Assembly: GCA_038277395.1 (NCBI GenBank)
Contig: CM076194.1
Span: 179,528,636 to 179,592,635 of the forward strand
Length of the DNA stretch: 64,000 nt
Direction: 5' to 3'
Source: Dryocosmus kuriphilus
Lineage: Eukaryota > Arthropoda > Insecta > Hymenoptera > Cynipidae
Translations under genes and position numbers: made by a program
The notes under the pieces: model-generated
Databases searched by the model: none
Told to the model about the DNA's origin: nothing
What the model saw: the letters and a program-made list of their open reading frames with translations, nothing else
Shown: positions 55,955 to 64,000 of the stretch, in pieces
How the letters are laid out: every line of letters begins with the position of its first letter
How positions within the stretch are numbered: position 1 is the first letter of the stretch

Positions 55955-57421
55955 GGCTTGCACCAGAGAAAATCGCTGACATGCTAAGAAAAGATGAAAA
56001 TCTGCTTTCGAGACTACAAAGAGCCTGTCAAGATGGTGATATCTGTATGATATATCATGGTGGACGCTACGACTCGATTGAGTTTATGAAAAAACATACA
56101 TAAAGTGTGAAGTTTTACAGTAATGCTGAGTGTTTGAATGCCTTAAGGGCATGTGCTACTGAGCGGAAGACCTACATATATTACCAACCTCAATTTGAGA
56201 ATTTATATTTTGAACCACAGAACTTTTTTTGTAAATAAAATATCAGACTGAAACTTTGGGAAGTGCATGAGAAGACAATAAATTACGTTTATATACATTA
56301 TTTGAGTACGAATTTTAAAAACAGTTTTTTTGGACGAAATTAAAACTGTAAATTTCTTAGAGCTTCTGCAGAAATTTTTTGAATCACGGAACTTTTTTTG
56401 TACATGATATATTGACCTAAAACTTTCAGAGAAGCAAAAGGGGACAATAAACTACTTTTTTATATGTGATTTAAATATAAATAAAGTAAAAATATTTGTA
56501 ATAACTGAATAAATTCCCAGGGATACCGATCGTGCTGTTAAACTCTGTATTATCAATGTATTTTTTCAGTGGAGCAGTATTGAAGTAAACGACTCCTCTG
56601 TCTTGAAGAAAATCAGGCAAACATCGTTAGAAAACATTATACACAACCATATTTGTACGTATAGTGCAAATGAACAAACTAGTATGTAAATTCGCGGCAT
56701 CACCTGTCAGTGAACCCGAGGTGTGTCGCGTGTTGCGCGCGATCGCTTTGATATTGGGAGCGGTGTTGATTGGAACTAACTTACAAAATGCTTCCCGTTC
56801 TAATTTCGTCAAAAAAACTTTTTTCAAAATTCCTACTCAAATAATATATTCAAACGCAATTTAATGTCTTCTCATGCATTTCCCAAAGTTTCAGTCCGAT
56901 ACTTTATTTACAAAAAAAGTTATGTGATTCAAAATATTTCTGGAGAAGCTTCAAGAAATTTCCAGTTTTAATTTCGTAGAAAAAAACTTTTTTCAAAAGT
57001 CCTACTCAAATAATCTACACAAACGCAGTTTATTGTCTTCTCATGCATTTCCCAAAGTTTCAGTCCGATATTTTATTTCCCAAAAAAAGTTCTATGTTTC
57101 AAAAAATAAATGGATAAATCCTAAAATTGAGGTTGGTAATGTAAGTCTTCCGCTCAGTGGCGCATGCCCTTAAGTGTGGTCAACATCATGCCTTATACAC
57201 CTTGAAATCAAATGCTAAACTTCACCACATACAATCTGAATTCATCATTCACAAAGCAAATTGTCGTCGGTGCAGAGTTAAAAAAGGATGGAAAGTTAGT
57301 CTCATCAGTGAAACTACTAGCCAGTCGAAATTGTTCAAAAGTTATTTCAACATCATTTCATCATACTTTGGTGGTCAAGAGAAGTAACAACGCGACTGTG
57401 AAAATTTCCGTATTCACATGA
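55955..57421 (+). pseudogene. Unrecognised ORF broken by a fold-back element
   Basis: One frame carries APEKIADMLRKDENLLSRLQ, DICMIYHGGRYDSIEFMKKH, stop, VKFYSNAECLNAL up to the TTAA at 56143. Past the insertion, from 57174, the same frame resumes with VVNIMPYTP, stop, MLNFTTYNLNSSFTKQIVVG and KDGKLVSSVKLLASRNCSKV, ending at 57421. The frame continuity across the element supports an old gene with two later stops. I do not recognise the protein. It lies upstream of the Polinton C capsid fragment, so it may belong to that element. Confidence 0.4.
56147..57169. mobile_element. Fold-back TTAA element (piggyBac-type MITE)
   Basis: TTAA at 56143-56146 and 57170-57173 flank 1023 bp. The ends GGGCATGTGCTACTGAGCGG and the inverted GGGCATGCGCCACTGAGCGG start TIRs of about 50 bp. 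The inner arms (about 56200-56470 and 56865-57110) are also long imperfect inverted repeats, giving a fold-back structure. No transposase is seen. Confidence 0.85.
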
Positions 57422-57439
57422 CTATATCTTATGGTGACT

Positions 57440-58000
57440 ACATAATGTTTTTAGAGCAAATTGAAGAAACTAAAACCCGAAATTATTATCCATTTACACT
57501 ACAAAAAACAACTTTTGCCATGTCTGGACGGTAAAAGCATCAGCACAATTAGAAAAACCAAGATTTGTTATACTAGGTTTCCAAAACAACAGAAAAAAAA
57601 TAATACTAATATGAACTCTAGTCACTTTGATCATTGTAATCTAACTAATGCAAAACTATTTTTTAACGATCAGTGTTATCCTTATAGTAATTTAAATCTC
57701 AATATTAATAGAAATCAGTATGCTCTACTTTACGAAACATACACAAACTTTTAAGCTAATTACTATGGCAAGGAATCTCAACCATTGTTATCGAGAGGGG
57801 AATTTATAGTGTATGCGCCTCTAATTGTTATTGATTGTTCTAAACAAAACGAGTCACTGAAATATGGACCAGTTGATGTGCGTCTAGAATTTCAAACTAG
57901 TACTAATTTTCCAACTCAAACTTCAGCATATTGCTTAATTTTACATGATCGTATAATTGAATATAAACCAATAAGTGGTGGTGTGAAAAAGTTGGTATAA
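57440..58000 (+). pseudogene. MCP: Polinton C major capsid protein, C-terminal fragment
   Basis: Readable blocks are LEKPRFVILGFQNNRKK (about 57550), FDHCNLTNAKLFFNDQCYPY, NQYALLYETYTNF (stop at 57752), then YGKESQPLLSRGEFIVYAPL and ILHDRIIEYKPISGGVKKLV to 58000. It aligns throughout with the C-terminal half of the Polinton B capsid at 53.3-53.8 kb. The N-terminal half is absent. It is a separate, diverged copy, not a tandem duplicate of B. Confidence 0.8.
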
Positions 58001-58079
58001 AGACTGTAACTAGGTTGAAACAGTTTAGTTGAATTCATTATGGTAAGAATTGGCTATATTACAAATCAATGATGATAAT

Positions 58080-58451
58080 AATGCTATCACAAAGCCATAT
58101 ACTTTTCTCTTTCAATCACCCTGCAAGTGGAACTGCGTCCCATTAGAATATAAGTCTATGAACATTTGGGTAGAGTACAATCATCGTGGAATACCTTAAA
58201 ATTCTGGTAATTTACCATATACTTTAATACCTGTAATCCTCGAGAACGCTTTGAAAGATGTAATAAAAATTTATGTTCAAGGATTAGAGAAAAAGAATTG
58301 GTTAAAACAATTTGTAAAAATGTCAACTGAAATTTTTAATATGCTTGATTTGAACTATCCATTGCTACGTGGTTTGCGTGAGATATTTGTAATTAATGAT
58401 ATCAATTGTACACATCATATGTATGAAAATCACTGTGCTGATTTTTTATAA
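58080..58451 (+). pseudogene. Polinton C conserved unknown protein, fragment
   Basis: YTFLFQSPCKWNCVPLEYKS, IKIYVQGLEKKNWLKQFVK and LLRGLREIFVINDINCTHHM correspond to the Polinton B protein at 53.8-54.5 kb. At least two frame changes or stops occur before 58251. It ends at 58451. Confidence 0.6.
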
Positions 58452-58882
58452 ATATATTTTTTTTAATTCAAACAAAATTAAGGTTCTTTTTTTCTCATAG
58501 TTCCTTCCCTCAATATAGTGAATAAGTGTGAGTAATAGATGGTGATTTGCAGGTATTTAAACGCTTTCTAAATAAAAAACAATTTAAATTTTACCAGTTT
58601 TTTTTCTATTCATTTACTTTAAAATCTTATATTTTACAATGCATATATTTTTATAATCTATACAAATCCTTTTTTATCTACATAAAATTTTTTACATTTT
58701 CGTATAATACATAAGAATTCAACACTCATTCTTCCACTCACATTTTTACATCACATACACACAGAGCGCTTCCTTCGCTTCACCTGTCGCCTTATAATAA
58801 TAATAATAATTAAATATAATACAATGAGAACCTCGGTGGCTCAAATGTGTCTATACAATTTTTATAATACATATATTTTATA
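58452..58882. other. AT-rich spacer before the DD41D transposon
   Basis: No gene is seen. It contains a (TAA)n-like tract near 58795-58812. Confidence 0.4.
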
Positions 58883-59362
58883 TACAGGGTGTTTAAAAAG
58901 TCCCGGGACGGTTGGATATTTCGTCAGGTAAAATATTTTTCAAAAAAGTGAAGGTTATTCCTAAAGTAAATTTCAACGAGGAATTCAGTGGTGACCTTCA
59001 TTTTAACCTTGAAGTTGACCTTCATAACTTTTTGAAGATCAACTTTGTTTTTTTAAATGGAAACCCCCTTTTTTTACATCTGCAATCGATAGAGCGCAAA
59101 ATTCTACGTTCAGATGCGTACCCAAGTCATAGGTCAATTGTAACGTTCAAGGTCAGTTAGAGGTTATTTGAAATTAACAAAGCTTTCTGAGAGGTCAGTG
59201 TAATTCCTGAAGTAAATTTCAACGAGAAATTCATTGGTGAGCTCTGTATTGATCTTGGTGATGATCTTCATGGTTTCTTCAAGGTTTTTTCGAAGCAGTT
59301 TACGTTTACGTTTAGCATTACCCAGGAACAACGACGTGGACGTAGTAAATTCTGTTCCCTTT

Positions 59363-59488
59363 GGGGTGCTTGATTAGCGTGAGTCCCCTTGCCTCTCACG
59401 TTTCGGGGTGTTTGATTAGCGTGAGTCCCCTTGCCTCTCACGTTTCGGGGTGTTTGATTAGCGTGAGTCCCCTTGCCTCTCACGCTTC
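59363..59488. repeat. Three tandem 42-bp repeats inside the DD41D transposon
   Basis: Units start at 59363, 59405 and 59447. Each reads GGGGTGYTTGATTAGCGTGA followed by GTCCCCTTGCCTCTCACG and a short link. They lie just downstream of the transposase stop. 42 bp equals 14 codons, but no coding role is supported. Confidence 0.92.
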
Positions 59489-59550
59489 AGTGAAGATGTT
59501 CGAACTGAAAACCTTAAGCTTCTTGACAAAAAACTATGCGATATGCGATT

Positions 59551-60582
59551 TTAAAAATGAGTTACAGCATTACGAATCATATCCCTATCAATGAAAGTAG
59601 CCTGTTGCAAAATCCGATTCTGCAATTCGTCTAAGCTTTGGGGTTGCGTTGAGTATACTTTGCTCTTTAAATAACCCCAAAGAAAATAGTCGAGAGGCGT
59701 CAGATCAGGAGATCTAGCAGGCCACTCGATTTCACCCCCTCTTCCAATCCACCTTTGAGAGAACTGAGTATCCAAATATGCTCGAACCTCCCTACCGTAA
59801 TGAGCCGCTGCTCCGTCCTGCTGGAACCAAATATTTTGAAAATTATCTCCTGTAATCTCCCTTATTCTTGGTACAATTTGGTTTCTGAGAAGCTCTTCAT
59901 ATGCACGGGCATTGAGATTACCATCGATGAAGAAAAGGCCTATCAATGTATCATTCAAGATACCGGCCCAAACATCAATCTTTTGTGGATATTGTGTGTG
60001 ACTCTCCAACATCCAATCAGGATTTGTGTCGGACCAATATCTACAATTTTGCCTGTTAACTTCACCTTTTAGAGTGAAAGTAGCTTCATCTGAAAATACT
60101 GTATTGTACACGAAAAGAGGATCTCTATCAATTCTGTCCATCATAATTTCACAAAATTCAACCCGACGATCAGGATCGTCTTCATTGAGCTCTTGTACCA
60201 GATGAACTTTGTAAGGATGGAAATTAATGCTTTTTAAAATATTTCGCACTGTCTCAGGAGCAACGTCACGCTCATCACTAGCTCGACGTAAACTAAGGTG
60301 TATGTTTTCAACAAATGCTTGGGCTATTTCCATCTGCATCTCCTCAGATCCTGCAGATTTTGGCCGACCAGTTCTCTGAAGGTCCTTGATAGATCCAAGA
60401 TTCATAAAGTGCCTTACAGTTCTTTCAATTGTTGATTTAGAGACAGGATTTAACCCTTCTCCATTACGAAAAGTGCGATTAAAAAGCAAACGAACTTGAT
60501 CATAAGATCGAACTCGATCTCCCCGACCACGCATCATTAATACAGATACCCTCTCTCGTTCCGAAAGTTTAGCTTGCGCCAT
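59551..60582 (-). CDS. DD41D (rosa/visitor-like) transposase, intact
   Basis: This 343-residue enzyme cuts and pastes the element at TA sites. The ATG at 60582 opens MAQAKLSERERVSVLMM. An N-terminal helix-turn-helix with NPVSKSTIERTVRHF and RTGRPKSAG is followed by a second HTH (RRASDERDVAPETVRNILKS). The catalytic triad is FSDEATFTLKG (first Asp), WFQQDGAAAHYG (second Asp) and ARSPDLTPLDYFLWGY (third Asp). There are 41 residues between the second and third Asp, the DD41D signature. No stop or frameshift is seen, and the length is normal. With matching TIRs, the copy may be active. The rosa/visitor assignment is from the spacing, not from a search. Confidence 0.9.
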   Translation of the reverse strand: MAQAKLSERERVSVLMMRGRGDRVRSYDQVRLLFNRTFRNGEGLNPVSKSTIERTVRHFMNLGSIKDLQRTGRPKSAGSEEMQMEIAQAFVENIHLSLRRASDERDVAPETVRNILKSINFHPYKVHLVQELNEDDPDRRVEFCEIMMDRIDRDPLFVYNTVFSDEATFTLKGEVNRQNCRYWSDTNPDWMLESHTQYPQKIDVWAGILNDTLIGLFFIDGNLNARAYEELLRNQIVPRIREITGDNFQNIWFQQDGAAAHYGREVRAYLDTQFSQRWIGRGGEIEWPARSPDLTPLDYFLWGYLKSKVYSTQPQSLDELQNRILQQATFIDRDMIRNAVTHF

Positions 60583-61449
60583 AATAATCTTTTAGCGAAA
60601 GATAGTAAGTATGTACTCGTAATACGTAAATTTAGTTTCGATTCGTAATATTCGTATGGAAAAACGGTATAGGACTTATAGTATCGCCTTAGGTATTGAC
60701 TTAGGTATCGAAATACGGTATATGACTGTATAACTCTTTGGGGAGGAACAGAACTCTCACCAGAACACCTGGAACTTTTAATGAAAAATTTCCTTATGAT
60801 TTTACAATATTCAAAACGCTGTAACCAAGATCAATACAGAGCTCACCAATGAATTTCTCGTTGAAATTTACTTCAGGAATTGCACTGACCTCTTGGAAAA
60901 CTTTGCTAATTTCAAATAACCTCTAACTGATCTTGAACGTTACAATTGACCTATGACTTGGGTACGTACCTGAACGCAGAATTTTCCGCTCTATCGATTG
61001 CAGATGTAAAAAAGGGAGTTTCCATTTAAAAAATTAAGTAGACCTTCAAAAAGCCGTGAAGGTCAACTTCAAGGTCAAAATGAAGGTCACCATTGAATTC
61101 CTCGTTGAAATTTACTTTAGGAATTGCACTGACCTCTTGGAAAACTTTGTTAATTTCAAATAACCTCTAACTGACCTTGAACGTTACAATTGGCGTATGA
61201 CTTGGGTACGTACCTGAACGTAGAATTTTCCGCTCTATCGATTGCGGATGTAAAAAAGGGGGGTTCCGTTTAAAAAAACAAAGTTGGCCTTCAAAAAGCC
61301 ATGAAGGTCAACTTCAAGGTCAAAATGAAGGTCACCATGAATTCCTCGTTGAAATTTTCTTCAGGAGTGACCTTCGTTTTTTTGAGAAATATTTTACCTG
61401 AGGAAATATCCAACCGTCCCGGGACTTTTTAGACACCCTGTATAATACA

Positions 61450-62355
61450 AATACTATACATTTATTTGTACATTATCATCCACTTCCATGGGTTCATACG
61501 TTTTATTTTTATAACCCCATGGAAGAGTCTCAGTTTGACGGGGGATACGACGACGCTTATCATCATACCAACTGAGTGCAATCTTGTCCTGTTTAATAGA
61601 TTGCACTTCATGTTTTCTACTTCGGATTAGATGTTGAGTTCTGGTCAGGGTTTGGGAAGATATAAGAGAGTGCTTATTTACAGTCCTCGAATGTTATTGT
61701 TCTTAAAGTAGAACCTTTTACGCCTTTAGCTTTCCTTTTCTCCCCCTCTTCACCCAAAACTTTGTATGCATATAATTTTGCTCTCAAACCAACAAATTCT
61801 GTTATTATTTTCCCATTAAGTTCAACCTTCATCAAACCCAATACTTTCTTATTTAGAAGGCTTATTCCGTAAACATTATTTGGCGAATAGTATAATAGTA
61901 TAATATAATCATAAACGTTGGGAACTGCGAGTTGATATATTAAGCTGTTTGTGTCTGTATATAATAATTTTGCATCATTAACAAACGTGTTCTGAATGTA
62001 ATTATAGTGGAAATTATAAATTATTATTTTTGATAGATCAAGAACCGTGAATCGTATAAAAATTGGTTTATTGAAATTAATTTTTGTTTTATCCATTTCA
62101 ATGATAACCATTTCTTCGCCGAATATGGTGCAGCTATGGAAATTTGGTTTAGCGATTAAATTTTTCGCTGCATACCTCCCCTCCTATTTTGTTACAAGCC
62201 TTACATCTTTGTGCTTTCTCACATTTTCCATAGTTTTACCAAAAGCGGAATTGTTCATTAATTTATAAAAATTCTTCTCAAATTCATTTTTTGATGTTTT
62301 CCTACAGTTTGTATTTAAGTCAATGTAATCTTTTAACCATGTTTTTTTTTTTAAA
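61450..62355 (-). pseudogene. PolB: Polinton C DNA polymerase B, C-terminal fragment
   Basis: Read right to left. The motif B region is KNEFEKNFYKLMNNSAFGKT (about 62220-62290), followed by FTVLDLSKIIIYNFHYNYI. Motif C reads LLYTDTNSLIYQ (about 61950), with the second catalytic Asp changed to Asn. Then come GKIITEFVGLRAKLYAYKVL and the terminal LIRSRKHEVQSIKQDKIALS. A stop at 61674 and frameshifts break it. It is minus strand, facing the plus-strand capsid genes of Polinton C across the DD41D insertion. Confidence 0.85.
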
Positions 62356-62399
62356 TTGCAATGCTCTATGGTTTTTAGTCAGCTTCGTTCCCAGTGACA

Positions 62400-63440
62400 T
62401 CCAACATTTCGATTTCAGCTATATATTATCTTTTTTTTTAACGATTTAAAAATCAGATAAATAAATAATAGTATAAATAAATTATGATGCAAATCTCCAT
62501 TTGAAATATTTTGCTAATATTGTTGTTTTATTTCCAACGATTTTGTAGTCAAAACAAGCATAAATATCGTTAGTTCAGCTATACATTTTTTCCCCGTGTA
62601 TGAAAATTGAATCATCCCACATAACTATAATTATAGCGTAGAATGTTCAAGATCTCGATATTATTTTTCTCCGCATCGAAACTTCGAGGAACTCTTTTGC
62701 GCATTAAAAAAATATTTTGCCCGTCTCATATCACAGTTGAGCACATGGAGGAAGCTATAAATCACACCCCTTGTTTTAAAGAATATTAGTTTTCATGATT
62801 AAATTTGCAACAGCTTCAGTGAATAATGTATATATATATAAAGTGAAATTATGTATGAAGTGAAAAGGACATTTAAAAAACTTTCTGTATTAACGCTATA
62901 AATTTTTCAATATTTGAAAAAATTGTTACGAAATAAAATGAAATTGAAAAATAAAACTATTGGATATTTGAATGTCTTAACCTAACCTCAAATTCTCTTC
63001 ATATATATTTAACTTTACAAACCGCAAGTGATTTAACAAATACACTCTCCTTTAAATGTATGCATAATTTCCTGAAAGTCATGGCATCAAAAATAATTTC
63101 CAAAGTGTATTTCAACACTTTTTTAAAGAAAAAATTCCTATCAGCTGTGAAAATTTTCTAAACAAACCATATAAGTATAACAGAAGAATATATCCCAGTC
63201 CCGAGATGTCCGATTCTCCGAGATCATGCACCAGAAAACCTGAGAAGACCGAAGTTCGAATCGTGCATTTTCGGCTTACGCACGAAGTTACAGTGATAAT
63301 CATTGAACTTCTGTTTTGCGGCTCCAAAACTGTTGGCAGGAAGGGAGGGTGGGGGGTAAATTTCTAGCTCGATCTGAGAGCACTGTTATCAGCAGTATAT
63401 CCTCAGAATATTAACTCAGCACTGGTGTGTCAAACGAGAA
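62400..63440. other. AT-rich spacer, no gene seen
   Basis: Sequence upstream of the Polinton C polymerase fragment. No further polymerase motifs or other genes are recognised. Confidence 0.4.
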
Positions 63441-63490
63441 CATTATTGATTCAACATTGCACAGAGTTGATTCAAAATTGGTTCATACTG
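63441..63490 (-). repeat. Copy of the Polinton 11-bp repeat
   Basis: 63450-63480 matches the reverse complement of 1280-1310 at 29 of 31 positions. Units of about 11 bp such as TTGATTCAACA continue for about 45 bp. Confidence 0.7.
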
Positions 63491-63554
63491 GTGTCATCTA
63501 CTGCCAGTTCAAACACAGCTGTGTTTCATCCTTGCAGTAATGCATATTACTTTT

Positions 63555-63788
63555 TTACATTTTCTTGAATGTATAAATGTCGTGATTGTTTTTCTCTAAT
63601 TTAGTGTGCGTATCCTCAATTTTGAGTTGAAACTCCATGCCAGCAAGATCTTCATTTTCAGTCATAAATACGCTTAAGGCAATCACTTCCCCAGTAATCT
63701 CCCTCAATCGGCTTAGTGAGTTTAACATTACCCACTCAATGGGTACCTGAATGTTTGATTCGATAAAGACATACGACTCCATTTTTCG
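63555..63788 (-). CDS. Small unrecognised ORF behind a splice acceptor
   Basis: The ATG at 63782 opens a 75-residue frame (MESYVFIESNIQVPIEWVML, ending HDIYTFKKM). Just upstream TTTTTTTATTTGTAG is a textbook 3' splice site, so this may be the last exon of a gene whose upstream exon lies beyond the window. Composition looks protein-like. No domain is recognised. Confidence 0.3.
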   Translation of the reverse strand, partial: RKMESYVFIESNIQVPIEWVMLNSLSRLREITGEVIALSVFMTENEDLAGMEFQLKIEDTHTKLEKNNHDIYTFKKM

Positions 63789-63962
63789 TGACCTACAAAT
63801 AAAAAAATTCTAAATTAAATTTCATTTAATGATCATAATGGTTTAATTTGATTGTGGAATGTGATATATATATATTAGGATAGTTAAAACAAAACAAATT
63901 TTAGATTTTTTGTGTGTTATTAAGTCAAAAAATATTTTCCTAATTTTTTAAAAACATTTAGA

Positions 63963-63980
63963 GGGGGGGGGGGGGGGGGG
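63963..63980. repeat. Poly-G run of 18 bases
   Basis: An uninterrupted G18 near the window end. Other G runs lie at about 22778, 22848 and 39638. Confidence 0.95.
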
Positions 63981-64000
63981 TCACAGACCTTAACTTACAA

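Larger units (their letters stand above)
58885..61440 (-). mobile_element. DD41D mariner-type transposon with long asymmetric TIRs
   Basis: TA duplications (58883-58884 and 61441-61442) flank 2556 bp. The termini read CAGGGTGT..AAAAAGTCCCGGGACGG on both sides. The left TIR (to about 59262) holds one copy of a unit of about 240 bp, while the right TIR (about 60826-61440) holds two tandem copies of the same unit, so the arms are unequal. The transposase frame is intact. Insertion separates Polinton C fragments. Confidence 0.92.

Overview
The window reads as AT-rich nuclear DNA of an arthropod, most likely an insect. I see no convincing complete host gene. The evidence is the mobile-element content: Polinton/Maverick (adintovirus-type) DNA elements, several mariner-type transposons, a Tigger/pogo transposon, a Helentron-like helicase element, a purine-biased APE-type LINE, and an errantivirus-like LTR element with a fusion-type envelope. 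This mix is common in Hymenoptera, but the species cannot be fixed from the sequence. There are no bacterial operons and no CRISPR array. Nearly every coding region is a decayed transposon or endogenous viral gene. The clear exception is an intact DD41D mariner-type transposase at 59.5-60.6 kb.

Layout. 0-7.2 kb: Polinton A, with a fibre-like gene and integrase running right, a decayed DNA polymerase B running left, and a LINE fragment between them. 7.2-8.5 kb: upstream repeats and a tandem array of about 145-bp units. 8.7-9.6 kb: a broken mariner. 11.6-13.2 kb: a broken Tigger transposon. 13.6-18.6 kb: a LINE flanked by a 15-bp target duplication. 20.1-24.6 kb: a Helentron-like element with a terminal hairpin, subterminal inverted repeats, a Pif1-type helicase, an unrecognised plus-strand gene and a nested TIR element. 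24.7-29.6 kb: mostly non-coding, with a tandem repeat and two tRNA-like units. 29.6-37.8 kb: an errantivirus-like element on the minus strand with two LTRs. 39.4-40.3 kb: duplicated CAG-rich repeats and a possible promoter.

40.4-54.5 kb: Polinton B, the most complete viral-type element. Its order is PolB rightward, then integrase, fibre-like protein, conserved unknown and packaging ATPase leftward, then PLA2-like protein, adenain-type protease, minor capsid, major capsid and conserved unknown rightward. It is interrupted by a mariner in PolB, a deleted mariner in the conserved unknown, and a TTAA-flanked element in the protease. 54.8-57.4 kb: a gypsy-type gag fragment, a tRNA-like insert and a fold-back TTAA element inside an unrecognised broken ORF. 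57.4-58.5 kb: fragments of Polinton C (capsid end). 58.9-61.4 kb: the DD41D transposon. 61.4-62.4 kb: the C-terminal part of a third PolB. 63.4-64 kb: a repeat matching Polinton A, and a small ORF behind a good splice acceptor.

Together the Polinton genes describe a virus-like DNA element. PolB replicates it, the integrase inserts it, the ATPase packages it, the protease matures the capsid proteins, the capsid genes form the shell, and the PLA2-like protein is a candidate membrane-breaching protein. All three copies carry stops, frameshifts or lost catalytic residues and are best read as fossils. The most notable unexplained structure is an 11-bp minisatellite directly downstream of the integrase stop in both integrase-bearing Polintons. 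The units are related but diverged in the two copies, and a third match lies near the right edge.
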